A stretch of DNA of 64,000 nucleotides from Labilibaculum sp041595635 (GCF_041595635.1 NZ_JBFHJW010000015.1:1-64000); one strand, 5' to 3'; counted from the first letter of the stretch, positions 9,178 to 18,260 are shown. Translations and numbers: made by a program. The notes: generated from the letters alone by a model not told the origin.

Positions 9178-9990
9178 TTAATTATTCCCTAAAATCAATG
9201 GCATTCCATCATCACCACTGCCAATTATAACCACTTTTGAGTTTGGCGATTCAGAAAGTTTTATAGTAGCCTCAATTCCTCTCATTTTTAACAAAGCAGT
9301 AGTTAAACTACTATTAATAATCTTATTAGCTTTTGCCTCTCCTTCGGCAGCAATTCTTTTTCTTTCCGCTTCACTTTTCTCTTTATCTAATCGAAACTGA
9401 TAGGCGAGAGCCTCTTGTTCTTGCTGTAATTTACTTTCAATAGCAGTCTTAATTTTATCAGGAAGATTGATAGAACGAATCAATAATGCTTTCATTTGAA
9501 TATTATTCTTCTTGAGAATAGTAGAAGTTTCTTGGATGATCGCATCTTCTACTTCTTTTCTTCGAGTTGAATAAATTTCTTCAGCATTGTATCTACCTGC
9601 AACCTGTCTAACCGATGATCGAACCTCAGGGATTACCAATTGGTTGATGTAGTCTTTACCAAAAATCTCGTGCAAATATCCAATTTTATTGTAAACTGGA
9701 TTAAATCGAACAGAAACATCAATATTTACAGATAAACCACTCTTATCTAATACATCCATGGTTTCTTCACTTTTCTGTTCACGTACTACATAAATAAACA
9801 TTTTATTCCAAGGGGCAATGATATGAAAACCGGGCTGATCTACATTTTCTTTATCTAATCCTCCAGAAAATTTACGGAATATTACTCCTCGCTCTCCAGG
9901 TTCAAGAGTAACAAACATACTCGAACCTGACAAGACCAAAATAACGGCTATAATTCCTAGAATAACTATAAAATAGGGTTGTTTCTTCAT
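9178..9990 (-). CDS. Prohibitin-like SPFH domain membrane protein
   Basis: A 270-residue protein from the preferred ATG at 9990 (MKKQPYFIVILG). The ATG at 10020 would prepend ten unlikely residues. One N-terminal membrane helix (about residues 5-27) is followed by the SPFH/Band 7 domain (LEPGERGVIFRKFSGG to RSSVRQVAGRYNAEEIYS) and a charged coiled-coil (EQEALAYQFRLDKEKSEAERKRIAAEGEAKA, about 200-230). This is the usual prohibitin layout. Such proteins form large membrane rings that organise proteases or lipid domains. No FtsH or NfeD partner gene is adjacent, so the partner is unknown. Confidence 0.85.
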   Translation of the reverse strand: MKKQPYFIVILGIIAVILVLSGSSMFVTLEPGERGVIFRKFSGGLDKENVDQPGFHIIAPWNKMFIYVVREQKSEETMDVLDKSGLSVNIDVSVRFNPVYNKIGYLHEIFGKDYINQLVIPEVRSSVRQVAGRYNAEEIYSTRRKEVEDAIIQETSTILKKNNIQMKALLIRSINLPDKIKTAIESKLQQEQEALAYQFRLDKEKSEAERKRIAAEGEAKANKIINSSLTTALLKMRGIEATIKLSESPNSKVVIIGSGDDGMPLILGNN

Positions 9991-10173
9991 GATTTTGCAT
10001 TTATATAAATTAAATTTCATTTAAAGATAATATAATATTATTAAATCGACGAGCTTCTCTCTTCGCGAAATTTAAAATTTAATCTAAGTATAAAAATAAA
10101 GCAATTACTTCGTTTGCGAATTATTTATTTTTATATACTTTAGGCTTCTTGCTCTTGTAAATTTTAAAAAATT

Positions 10174-11055
10174 ATGGAAAAAATTAAATCTTCAGAATTA
10201 ATCATTAATCCTGATGGAAGTGTTTTTCACTTACACCTTAAACCAGAACATCTTGCCGATACTGTTATATTGGTAGGTGACCCTGGACGCGTTGAACTTG
10301 TAGCTAGTTTTTTTGACCATGTAGAATTCACTATTTCAAATAGAGAGTTTGTTACTAAAACTGGAACTTACCAAGGAAAACGATTTTCGGTACTTTCCAC
10401 TGGAATTGGAACCGATAATATAGATATTGTTGTTAATGAACTTGATGCTTTAGTAAATATTGATTTGGAGAAACGGACTCCTAATAAGGAACACAAAAGC
10501 TTAAACCTGGTTCGAATAGGAACCTCAGGAGCATTACAAGGCAATATTCTTGTCGACTCATTTCTTCTATCAAACAAATCGATCGGCTTCGACGGAATGT
10601 TAAACTTTTATGCTGATAGAGATTCTGTGTCCGACCTAGAATTTGAAGAAGCTTTTAAACGCTTTGTTGATTGGGATCAAAAGCTAGCATCGCCTTATGT
10701 TGTGCCAGCCTCAGAAAAGCTAGTAAACATTCTAGATGGAGAAGATATGACCAAAGGAGTTACCATTTCGGCCAATGGATTTTACGGTCCGCAAGGAAGG
10801 GTTCTTCGCCTACAAACTCTTGACCCTAGCCTAAACGACAAAATTGAAAAGTTCGAACACAAAGGAGAAAAAATCACCAATTACGAAATGGAGAGCTCTG
10901 CAATATTCGGACTGTCAGCCATGCTAGGACATGAATCGGCAGCAGTTTGCGCAATTATAGCAAATAGAATCAACAAAGACGCAAGTAAAGATTATCACCC
11001 AACGATTAAAAAGTTAATCAAGACTGTTTTAGATCGACTAAGCAAATCTAAATAA
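10174..11055 (+). CDS. Nucleoside phosphorylase, uridine phosphorylase type
   Basis: A 293-residue member of the PNP/UDP family. Family motifs include VILVGDPGRVELVA (phosphate binding, about 31-44), VLSTGIGTDNIDIVVNEL (about 74-91), VRIGTSGALQ and YEMESSAIFGLSAMLG, where Met-Glu-Ser contacts the ribose. It should cleave a nucleoside with phosphate to give the base and ribose-1-phosphate, for pyrimidine (uridine) or purine salvage. The length and GDPGR motif favour a uridine phosphorylase-like enzyme, but substrate specificity is not decidable by eye. It is monocistronic, with a strong terminator 20 bases past its stop. Confidence 0.88.
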   Translation: MEKIKSSELIINPDGSVFHLHLKPEHLADTVILVGDPGRVELVASFFDHVEFTISNREFVTKTGTYQGKRFSVLSTGIGTDNIDIVVNELDALVNIDLEKRTPNKEHKSLNLVRIGTSGALQGNILVDSFLLSNKSIGFDGMLNFYADRDSVSDLEFEEAFKRFVDWDQKLASPYVVPASEKLVNILDGEDMTKGVTISANGFYGPQGRVLRLQTLDPSLNDKIEKFEHKGEKITNYEMESSAIFGLSAMLGHESAAVCAIIANRINKDASKDYHPTIKKLIKTVLDRLSKSK

Positions 11056-11074
11056 TCTTCATTATGAGTCACAC

Positions 11075-11110
11075 AACCCACAAGATTGGTTTTTCTTGTG
11101 GGTTTTACTA
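11075..11110 (+). terminator. Intrinsic terminator of the nucleoside phosphorylase gene
   Basis: AACCCACAAG (11075-11084) pairs with CTTGTGGGTT (11095-11104) and is followed by a T-rich stretch. The hairpin sits across the alternative ATG (11086) of the next gene and so argues against that start. Confidence 0.85.
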
Positions 11111-11136
11111 TATTTAATGATAACAAAAACATTGAT

Positions 11137-11997
11137 ATGAATGAGAATAAATTAGCAGCTCTATTATCCTTATTGGCTGATCCTGATAAAGAAATTCAAA
11201 AACATATTGAACAAGAATTAATAGAGTTACCTGTAAACATCATCCCACAACTAGAGGATTACTGGCTAGAATCTAAAAGCCCTCTTTTCCAGGAACGCCT
11301 GGAGATAATCATTAATAAGATCCGGTTTAATAATGTAAAAAGAGAACTTATCAACTGGAGCAAATCAGAAAACCCAAAGCTGATAGACGGTGCAATACTA
11401 GTAAACAAAAGCTATAATCCGAATATTTTAATTGATTCGATTCGAAAAAGTATCGACAAAATAAAACAGGATGTACAACTAGAATTAAACGATCAACTCA
11501 CACCTCTCGAAAAAATTAAAATCCTAAATAATTTTTTCTTCAACATTTACAACTATCAAGCCATTTCACCCAATCAATTAAGTAATTGGGACGGCGATAT
11601 AGGCACAGTGCTATCGCAAAAACATGGTAATTATATAATCATATCAATTATTTACGCTGGCATTGCACAAGAACTAAATATTCCGATTTACGGAATCAAC
11701 CTCCCAGGAAGCATACTTCTATGCTACAAAGATGATTCGAACAAGCAGATGAATCAAAAAAACACCGACTCCATTGTATTTTATATTAACCCTGTAGATA
11801 AGGGATCAGTTTTTAGTAGAGACGATTTACAACACATTATGGAGGTTAAAAACATCGAGGCTAAAAGTAAATATTACAAATCAACCTCAAACACAAGCAT
11901 GATTAAAAGATTGGTTAAACATGATATTAGCGTGTATAAAAAACTGAATTTAGATAGTTTTATTCCAAACTTTAAAGATTTATTTAAATCTTTATAA
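11137..11997 (+). CDS. SirB1-like transglutaminase-fold protein
   Basis: A 286-residue protein from the preferred ATG at 11137 (MNENKLAALLSLL). The upstream in-frame ATG at 11086 lies inside a terminator hairpin. The N-terminal half is helical and HEAT-like (LLADPDKEIQKHIEQELIEL). The C-terminal half matches the SirB1/transglutaminase-like core 2 region: NNFFFNIYNYQAISPNQLSN, then GNYIIISIIYAGIAQELNIPIYGINLPGSILLCY. Family members are usually annotated as tetratricopeptide/transglutaminase-like proteins of unknown activity. The typical catalytic Cys is not obvious (YIIIS where a nucleophile would be expected), so it may be a non-catalytic relative. Confidence 0.75.
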   Translation: MNENKLAALLSLLADPDKEIQKHIEQELIELPVNIIPQLEDYWLESKSPLFQERLEIIINKIRFNNVKRELINWSKSENPKLIDGAILVNKSYNPNILIDSIRKSIDKIKQDVQLELNDQLTPLEKIKILNNFFFNIYNYQAISPNQLSNWDGDIGTVLSQKHGNYIIISIIYAGIAQELNIPIYGINLPGSILLCYKDDSNKQMNQKNTDSIVFYINPVDKGSVFSRDDLQHIMEVKNIEAKSKYYKSTSNTSMIKRLVKHDISVYKKLNLDSFIPNFKDLFKSL

Positions 11998-12000
11998 TTA

Positions 12001-12033
12001 AAAAGCCCGTTTCTTGCGAAACGGGCTTTTTAC
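12001..12033. terminator. Bidirectional intrinsic terminator
   Basis: AAAAGCCCGTTTC-TTGC-GAAACGGGCTTTT is a perfect 13-base-pair hairpin with A and T flanks, between the convergent SirB1-like gene and rny. Confidence 0.9.
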
Positions 12034-12049
12034 TATCAAAACTATTAAA

Positions 12050-13585
12050 TTACTTGGCGTAATTAATAGCTCTTGTTTCTCTGATTACAGTAATCTTCAC
12101 CTGTCCTGGATAAGTCATCTCATCCTGAATTTTCTGAGCAATATCCAAAGATAATGTTTCAGCTTCTTTATCAGTAACCTTATCGCTACCAACAATTACA
12201 CGTAATTCTCTACCCGCCTGTATTGCATAAGTTTTAAGTACACCTGGATGCGATAGAGCTAAGTTTTCAAGATCTTTCAATCTCTTAATATAAGATTCTA
12301 CAATTTCACGTCGAGCTCCAGGACGAGCTCCAGAAATCGCATCACAAGCCTGAATAATAGGAGAAATCATCGATGTCATCTCTATCTCATCATGATGCGC
12401 TCCAATTGCATTACAGATATCAGGTTTTTCCTTGAACTTCTCAGCTAATTTCATTCCTAAAATTGCGTGTGGCAATTCTGGCTCTTCATCAGGCACTTTA
12501 CCTATATCGTGCAACAGACCAGCACGCTTCGCTCTTTTGGCATTCAAACCAAGTTCAGTAGCCATTATCGCACAAAGATTAGCAGTTTCACGCGAGTGCT
12601 GCAATAGGTTTTGCCCATAAGAAGAACGATACTTCATTTTACCTACCAAACGAATCAACTCAGGATGCAAACCATGAACACCCAAATCGATAGCAGTACG
12701 TTTTCCTGTTTCAATAATTTCCTCTTCAATTTGCTTGCGAACTTTAATTACCACTTCCTCAATTCGAGCAGGGTGAATACGACCATCAGTTACTAACTGA
12801 TGCAAAGCTAATCGAGCAATTTCACGTCTTACCGGATCAAAACCCGAAAGAACAATTGCCTCAGGTGTATCATCTACAATAATTTCAATTCCCGTTGCAG
12901 CCTCTAAAGCACGAATATTTCGACCTTCTCGTCCAATAATTCTACCTTTTATCTCATCCGATTCAATATGGAAAATGGTTACTGAGTTTTCGATTGCTGT
13001 TTCTGTAGCTACTCGCTGAATGGTTTTTACAACCACTTTTTTAGCTTCCATATTAGCAGTCATTTTCGCCTCTTCCATAATCTCATTCACATACGACATG
13101 GCTTCGGTTTTAGCAACATCTCGCATTGAATCGATCAATTGAGTTTTGGCCTCATCTCCTGATAATCCGGAAATTTTTTCCAACTGTTCAATTTGCTGTC
13201 TTTTTGCCTTCTCTAATTCATCCGATTTTCTTTCTACTAAATCGATCTGTACCGATAAATTTTCGCGAACAACATCAACTTCTTTCTTTTTTCTTTGAAA
13301 TTCGTCGATTCGTTGAGTTAAAGCATTTTCTCTTTGCTTAAATTTTGTTTCAGCCGAAAGCAATTTATTATTTCTTGAATTAATTTGTTTTTCATGTTCG
13401 GTTTTCAACTGAAAAAATTTCTCTTTTGCTTGCAGGATCTTATCTTTTTTAATTACCTCTGCCTCCGATTGCGCATCCCTAATTATTGAGCTACTCTTGG
13501 TTTTAAGAGCTTTTTGCAAAACAAAGTAAGAAACAACGCCACCACCAACAAATGCAATGGACCCTACTATTATTATTTCAATCAT
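12050..13585 (-). CDS. rny: Ribonuclease Y
   Basis: A 511-residue membrane-anchored endoribonuclease initiating mRNA decay. In order: an N-terminal membrane helix (about residues 3-22), a long charged coiled coil (about 25-150), a KH domain with GRIIGREGRNIRALE (about 213-227), and an HD domain with HSRETANLCA and the metal-binding LLHDIGK motif (about 329-365). Length and layout are standard for the family. It lies downstream of zapA on the same strand, separated by 186 bases that hold a strongly structured RNA candidate. An upstream ATG at 13590 runs into an immediate stop, so 13585 is the start. Confidence 0.96.
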   Translation of the reverse strand: MIEIIIVGSIAFVGGGVVSYFVLQKALKTKSSSIIRDAQSEAEVIKKDKILQAKEKFFQLKTEHEKQINSRNNKLLSAETKFKQRENALTQRIDEFQRKKKEVDVVRENLSVQIDLVERKSDELEKAKRQQIEQLEKISGLSGDEAKTQLIDSMRDVAKTEAMSYVNEIMEEAKMTANMEAKKVVVKTIQRVATETAIENSVTIFHIESDEIKGRIIGREGRNIRALEAATGIEIIVDDTPEAIVLSGFDPVRREIARLALHQLVTDGRIHPARIEEVVIKVRKQIEEEIIETGKRTAIDLGVHGLHPELIRLVGKMKYRSSYGQNLLQHSRETANLCAIMATELGLNAKRAKRAGLLHDIGKVPDEEPELPHAILGMKLAEKFKEKPDICNAIGAHHDEIEMTSMISPIIQACDAISGARPGARREIVESYIKRLKDLENLALSHPGVLKTYAIQAGRELRVIVGSDKVTDKEAETLSLDIAQKIQDEMTYPGQVKITVIRETRAINYAK

Positions 13586-13623
13586 ATCATAGAATATTAA
13601 GTCAATATTAGTATATATATAAC

Positions 13624-13748
13624 GTAACCCGCACCATCACTCAGGCCTACAACAATTTCGATTTTCAGCTATTAACTTTATCCTAGGATAAAAGAAAAAC
13701 AAACATAAAACCGTTACTGTTACTAGCTCAAGAAATAATGCGGGCTAC
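13624..13748 (-). ncRNA. ssrS: Candidate 6S RNA (or structured rny leader) between zapA and rny
   Basis: On the minus strand a perfect 10-base-pair closing stem forms between GTAGCCCGCA (13739-13748) and TGCGGGTTAC (13624-13633, one G-U pair). Inside it an asymmetric internal loop precedes a second stem, AGCTAGTAAC (13719-13728) with GTTAATAGCT (13667-13676), paired at nine of ten positions. The apical part includes the palindrome TTTATCCTAGGATAAA. A long, mostly double-stranded rod with a central bubble is the hallmark of 6S RNA, which mimics an open promoter and binds RNA polymerase holoenzyme. In Proteobacteria ssrS also neighbours zapA. There is no clear terminator, so it may be processed from a zapA-rny transcript. 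A cis-acting rny leader is the main alternative. Confidence 0.6.
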
Positions 13749-13771
13749 TACTTTCTTTATTAGAATGTAAA

Positions 13772-14062
13772 TTATTCTTTATCTAAAAATTCCCTCAACG
13801 ACTGCTCCATGGCCTTCACCTCTTCTAAAACTGGTGAAACATCCGTTTTATTTTCCGCCTCAATAACCTTTATCACATATTGCAACGAGGCCATAGCCAG
13901 AAAATCCTGAGTATCTTTATCTTTATATCTTTGTTTGTATTGCAACACCTTTTCATTAATCATTTTTGCAGCTTTTCGGATCACTTCTTCCTGAGTTCGA
14001 TCTATCTTTAAAGGATAAAACCGATCTGCCACATTAATTCTTATTGAAAGTTTTTCGTCCAT
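13772..14062 (-). CDS. zapA: Cell division protein ZapA
   Basis: A 96-residue protein from MDEKLSIRINVADRFYPLKI. An ATG two codons earlier (14068) is possible. ZapA binds FtsZ in the cytoplasm and bundles its filaments at the division site. The N-terminal beta-rich head and the C-terminal helix (FLAMASLQYVIKVIEAENKT, then an EVKAMEQSLREFLD tail) match the family, as does the length. It starts within a few bases of the preceding coiled-coil gene's stop, indicating translational coupling. Confidence 0.85.
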   Translation of the reverse strand: MDEKLSIRINVADRFYPLKIDRTQEEVIRKAAKMINEKVLQYKQRYKDKDTQDFLAMASLQYVIKVIEAENKTDVSPVLEEVKAMEQSLREFLDKE

Positions 14063-14072
14063 AAACAAATTT

Positions 14073-14366
14073 CTACCTGTTTAAAAGAGCAATACATTTA
14101 TCAATCTCCCGCACAATTCGGTTAATCTTAACCTTAGCATCTTTCGAATCGCTACTATTAGCAGCTAAGGTTTTTGCTAACTTTAATGTATTGTATTGAT
14201 GGTCGATTTCGTCCTTTTCTCTTACCAAAATTTCAATCCTTTCCATGAGTTCCAATTTTTCATGTAACAAAGATTCCTTTTCTTGCTTCGATTTTTGGTA
14301 CAACAAAATTAGTTCTGAAATTTGCTCTTTCAAACTATTTATTATTTCGTTTGTATCTCGATCCAT
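14073..14366 (-). CDS. Coiled-coil protein coupled to zapA
   Basis: A 97-residue, almost wholly helical protein. Residues about 5-65 form a heptad-patterned coiled coil (IINSLKEQISELILLYQKSK, then EKLELMERIEILVREKDEID), ending in VKINRIVREIDKCIALLNR. It is the first gene of a coiled-coil/zapA/rny series and ends about ten bases before the zapA start. The position and shape suggest a divisome accessory protein similar in role to ZapB, but I do not recognise a named family, and this function is inference. Confidence 0.7.
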   Translation of the reverse strand: MDRDTNEIINSLKEQISELILLYQKSKQEKESLLHEKLELMERIEILVREKDEIDHQYNTLKLAKTLAANSSDSKDAKVKINRIVREIDKCIALLNR

Positions 14367-14466
14367 CGTTAAAATTTTTCTTTTACAAAATTAACATTGC
14401 TGAGAAGATTATCAAATATATTAGTTTGTATTTTGTAAATCATTTTAGAAAAAATAGGTTTTTTTG

Positions 14467-14474
14467 TACTTTTG
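14467..14474 (+). promoter_or_regulatory. Candidate -7 element of the M23 peptidase gene
   Basis: TACTTTTG matches the Bacteroidota TAnnTTTG -7 consensus exactly, 31 bases before the start codon. The -33 element is not clear. Confidence 0.45.
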
Positions 14475-14505
14475 AGAATCCATTCACAAATCCAGTATTT
14501 ATAAT

Positions 14506-16236
14506 ATGAAGATAACCAGAACATCCACCTATATTCCTCTTATTTTACTATTTTTTTTATTTTCTAAACAGGTCCATTCACAGAATCAGGAATTTCCACA
14601 AAACTATTTTCGCTCCCCTGTAGATTTCCAAATGACCTTATCAGGAAATTTTGCCGAATTACGAAATAATCATTTTCATTCAGGAATTGATATCCGAACT
14701 TTTACAACAGGCAAAAAGGTTTATGCCATAGCTAACGGTTTTGTAAGTAGAATAAAAATATCGGCTGGTGGTTACGGAAATGCTATATACATCGATCATC
14801 CGAATGGTTACACCTCAGTTTACGCGCATCTTGATCATTTCAATAATGAAATTGAAGAATTTGTACAATCCTATCAGTACAAAAACAATTCTTTTGAATT
14901 TGATTTACAACTTGAGCAAAATCAAATTCCAATTAAGAAAGGATCTATTATCGCCTTTTCAGGAAACACGGGTTCTTCAGCAGGTCCTCATTTGCATTTC
15001 GAAATTCGTAACACAAAATCCGAACATCCTTTAAATCCACTTCTTTTTGGTTTCAAAATCAAGGACACAAAAGCTCCCAAAATTGTAAATTTATACATCT
15101 ACCCTCTCGATACAGCAAGCAATGTAAATGGCATTAACAGCAGGCAGCAGTTTCCGGTTACCTACTATAACAATGCTTACCATTTAAAAGGTGATCCAAA
15201 AATAAAACTTCTCGGAAATATTGGGTTCGCATTACAAACAAACGATTATATGGATAACACTTGGGGAAAGTGTGGAATATTCGATCTGAAAATGACAATA
15301 AACGATACTTTAATTTCAAACTTTTCTTTTAAAGAGTTTTCCTTTGATGAATCTATTTACATCAATAGCCACATTGATTATGAGCTGAGTAAAACAGAAA
15401 AAAAACGAATTCATAAAAGTTATCGTGAACCCAATAACCAATTAAGTATCTATTCGAAAATGGCAAATAATGGCATTTATTACTTTTCGAAAAACAGCAA
15501 TTACAAAATCGATTTTTTGGTTTCCGACGCCAACAAAAACACCAGTAAACTAAGATTTTATGCAAAAGGTAACGAAGTTGAAAAACACTTTCCTCCTGCT
15601 AAGTTCGATGTTCTAATGGATTATAAAAAGGAGAATATTTTCAAGAAAAATGACTTGGAAGTGAAATTTCCAATAAATAGTTTCTATTCTGTAATTCCAT
15701 TTACCTATTCAATGGAACCATCCTCCAATTTTCTATCCGATGTTCACCACATACATAATGAAAATATACCCGTTAATGAATATTACACTCTTTCAATAAA
15801 GCCAAAGTTTATTCCCAAAGGAAAATCAGACCAACTTTTTATCGCCCGGATAAATAAATCAGGAAACATAACATACGAAGGTGGAGTTTATTTCGATTCT
15901 ACACTAAAAACTAAAACCAGATATTTTGGAAATTTTGCCGTAGATATCGACACTATTCCCCCAGTTATTAAAGCTAGAACTAACTTTAAACTAAAAAGCT
16001 TATCAGGTCAAAAATCCATTCGATTTACCATTACCGATGATTTAACAGGAATTAATTCTTACGAAGGCTTTATCGATGATAAATGGGTCTTGTTTAAATA
16101 CGATGCCAAAAACAATCTCTTGTATTATAATTTTGATCGAAAAAGATTAGTTCCCAACAAAGACCACAAATTATTAATCAAGATAAGTGACAAGGTTCAA
16201 AACGAAACAGTATTTACAACTCATTTTTTTTGGTAG
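14506..16236 (+). CDS. Secreted M23 family metallopeptidase
   Basis: A 576-residue exported protein with a signal peptide (about residues 1-26). The LytM/M23 zinc-endopeptidase domain occupies about 40-185. His58 and Asp62 in HFHSGIDIRT and His162/His164 in GPHLHFEIR are the zinc-binding and catalytic residues, and the GYGNAIYIDHPNGYTSVYAHLDHF strand lies between. M23 enzymes cut peptidoglycan cross-links or act in cell separation. The C-terminal 390 residues are beta-rich, in the arrangement common to Bacteroidota M23 proteins, and have no motif I can name. The active site is complete, so an active hydrolase is likely. Confidence 0.9.
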   Translation: MKITRTSTYIPLILLFFLFSKQVHSQNQEFPQNYFRSPVDFQMTLSGNFAELRNNHFHSGIDIRTFTTGKKVYAIANGFVSRIKISAGGYGNAIYIDHPNGYTSVYAHLDHFNNEIEEFVQSYQYKNNSFEFDLQLEQNQIPIKKGSIIAFSGNTGSSAGPHLHFEIRNTKSEHPLNPLLFGFKIKDTKAPKIVNLYIYPLDTASNVNGINSRQQFPVTYYNNAYHLKGDPKIKLLGNIGFALQTNDYMDNTWGKCGIFDLKMTINDTLISNFSFKEFSFDESIYINSHIDYELSKTEKKRIHKSYREPNNQLSIYSKMANNGIYYFSKNSNYKIDFLVSDANKNTSKLRFYAKGNEVEKHFPPAKFDVLMDYKKENIFKKNDLEVKFPINSFYSVIPFTYSMEPSSNFLSDVHHIHNENIPVNEYYTLSIKPKFIPKGKSDQLFIARINKSGNITYEGGVYFDSTLKTKTRYFGNFAVDIDTIPPVIKARTNFKLKSLSGQKSIRFTITDDLTGINSYEGFIDDKWVLFKYDAKNNLLYYNFDRKRLVPNKDHKLLIKISDKVQNETVFTTHFFW

Positions 16237-16317
16237 ATTAACAAAAACACCTACAAAACAGATAAATAAAGGTTCTGCACATTTAAATATTACTGCAAAA
16301 CTTATTCCATTTTTTCC

Positions 16318-16325
16318 TATTTTTG
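16318..16325 (+). promoter_or_regulatory. Candidate -7 element of the C69 dipeptidase gene
   Basis: TATTTTTG matches TAnnTTTG exactly, 50 bases upstream of the start codon, in an otherwise featureless AT-rich gap. Confidence 0.45.
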
Positions 16326-16375
16326 TACGACTATAAACGATTTACGACAGAATTAATACATTTAAAATAGTTAAC

Positions 16376-18088
16376 ATGAAAAAGATTTTTTTAGCTACTG
16401 CTCTCCTTTTATTAGTGTCAGTTTTTTCGACACCAAACGCCAGAGCATGTACAAATTACTTAATAACTCGTGGAGCCTCGGTTGATGGATCGAATATGAT
16501 TACCTACGCTGCGGATTCCCATGTATTATATGGTGAACTCTATTTCCGTCCAGCTACCGATTGGGCCGAAGGAACAATGATCGATGTTTACGAATGGGAT
16601 ACTGGAAAATACCTAGGGGAAATTCCTCAGGTTCCACATACTTATTCTGTTGTTGGGAATATGAACGAATTTCAAGTTGCCATTGGAGAAACCACTTATG
16701 GCGGACGTGCGGAATTAGGATCGCAAGATGGTGCCATTATCGATTATGGTAGCCTTATGTATCTTACCCTTCAAAGAGCTCAAAGTGCTCGTGAAGCAAT
16801 TAAAGTGATGACCGATCTTGTTGAGACATTCGGATACTACAGCTCTGGAGAATCTTTTTCTATATCAGATGCCAACGAAGTTTGGATATTAGAAATGATT
16901 GGCAAAGGAAATGGCGAAAAAGGTGCCGTTTGGGTTGCTCGTATGATTCCCGACGGATATGTTAGTGGCCATGCAAATCAGGCAAGAATCACTACTTTCC
17001 CCTTAGAAGGAAAAACTTCTATTTCTTCAGATAAAATGGACAAAATTTTTAATTCTGAAATCACAAATGTTTATGCTAAAGATGTAATCTCTTTTGCAAA
17101 AGAAAAAGGATTCTACCCTAAAGATGGTAAAAATAAAGATTTCAGTTTTTCAGACACCTACGCTCCTGTTGACTTTGGTGCTGCCAGATTTTGTGAAATT
17201 AGAGTTTGGTCTTTCTTTAATGATGTAAAAGAAGGCATGGATCAATATTTTGATTACTGCAAAGGAAATGTGGAACACGACGATAAAGGTTACGCAACCA
17301 ATAGAATGCCTTTATGGGTTAAGCCTGATCAAAAAATAAAAGTAACCGAAGTGATGGATTTTATGAGGAATCACTTGGAAGGAACAGAATTAGATATGGC
17401 CGAAGACTTTGGAGCTGGCCCTTATGGAAATCCATACAGATGGCGACCTCTTACCTGGAAAGTTGATGGGGTCAGTTACTGCAATGAACGCGCTACAGCA
17501 ACACAACAAACTGGTTTTTCATTTGTAGCTCAAAGTAGAAATTGGCTACCCAATTCTGTAGGAGGAATAAACTGGTTTGGTGTTGATGATGCTGCATCAA
17601 CAGTATACTTCCCTGTATATTGCGGAACCACAAGAGTTCCAGAATCATTTGCTGTTGGCAATGGTAAAATGATGGATTTTACCAATAAATCTGCTTTTTG
17701 GGTGTTTAATCAGGTAAGTAATTTTGCCTATACTCGCTATAATGCCATTCATCCAGAAATCGCAGCTAAGCAAAAAACTTTAGAGTCGAAATACCTATCT
17801 TTTACAAATATTATTGATATCGCTGCAGAAGGAATGATCAAAAAGGACAAACTAGCAGCTATAGAGTTTTTAACTGATTTTTCATGCAATCAAGGAAATA
17901 ACCTTGTGAAAGAATGGAGAGACTTTTATGGATACCTTTTCGCAAAATATATGGATGGTAACATTAAAGAAAAAGATGGAAACAAACAAAATCCTAAAAT
18001 AACACAACCAGGATACAGCAAAGAATTCTACAAAACTATCGTAAAAACGACTGGAGACAAATTAAAAGTTGTTGGAGAAGCTCACTAA
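16376..18088 (+). CDS. C69 family dipeptidase (Ntn hydrolase)
   Basis: A 570-residue exported peptidase. The signal peptide ends at NARA, directly before Cys25. The mature N-terminus CTNYLITRGASVDGSNMITYAADSH is the signature of the C69/U34 family, in which the exposed Cys is the catalytic nucleophile. FSISDANEVWILEMIG (about 161-176) and the segment WFGVDDAASTVYFPVYCG (about 400-417) are further family blocks. These enzymes hydrolyse dipeptides, so a periplasmic or surface role in peptide nutrition fits. The length matches Bacteroidota homologues. The gene has its own promoter-like element and a very strong terminator. Confidence 0.92.
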   Translation: MKKIFLATALLLLVSVFSTPNARACTNYLITRGASVDGSNMITYAADSHVLYGELYFRPATDWAEGTMIDVYEWDTGKYLGEIPQVPHTYSVVGNMNEFQVAIGETTYGGRAELGSQDGAIIDYGSLMYLTLQRAQSAREAIKVMTDLVETFGYYSSGESFSISDANEVWILEMIGKGNGEKGAVWVARMIPDGYVSGHANQARITTFPLEGKTSISSDKMDKIFNSEITNVYAKDVISFAKEKGFYPKDGKNKDFSFSDTYAPVDFGAARFCEIRVWSFFNDVKEGMDQYFDYCKGNVEHDDKGYATNRMPLWVKPDQKIKVTEVMDFMRNHLEGTELDMAEDFGAGPYGNPYRWRPLTWKVDGVSYCNERATATQQTGFSFVAQSRNWLPNSVGGINWFGVDDAASTVYFPVYCGTTRVPESFAVGNGKMMDFTNKSAFWVFNQVSNFAYTRYNAIHPEIAAKQKTLESKYLSFTNIIDIAAEGMIKKDKLAAIEFLTDFSCNQGNNLVKEWRDFYGYLFAKYMDGNIKEKDGNKQNPKITQPGYSKEFYKTIVKTTGDKLKVVGEAH

Positions 18089-18104
18089 CAGAACGATACA
18101 CACC

Positions 18105-18140
18105 GAACAAAAGGAATCCGAAGATTCCTTTTGTTCTTTT
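18105..18140 (+). terminator. Intrinsic terminator of the C69 dipeptidase gene
   Basis: GAACAAAAGGAATC (18105-18118) pairs perfectly with GATTCCTTTTGTTC (18123-18136) around a CGAA tetraloop and is followed by TTTT. Confidence 0.9.
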
Positions 18141-18260
18141 ACAGCTAATTGAATAAATATACTAGGCAAAAACATGCTTAAACTGTATGTGCTCATTTTA
18201 AAAATAACATTCAACTTTAAAAATTTACTCAATTAGAATGTTTATCTAAGTTTTTTTTAT

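Noticed and set aside
14768..15034. An 88-codon plus-strand frame inside the M23 gene
   Set aside because: A shifted frame within a gene whose catalytic motifs span the same bases.
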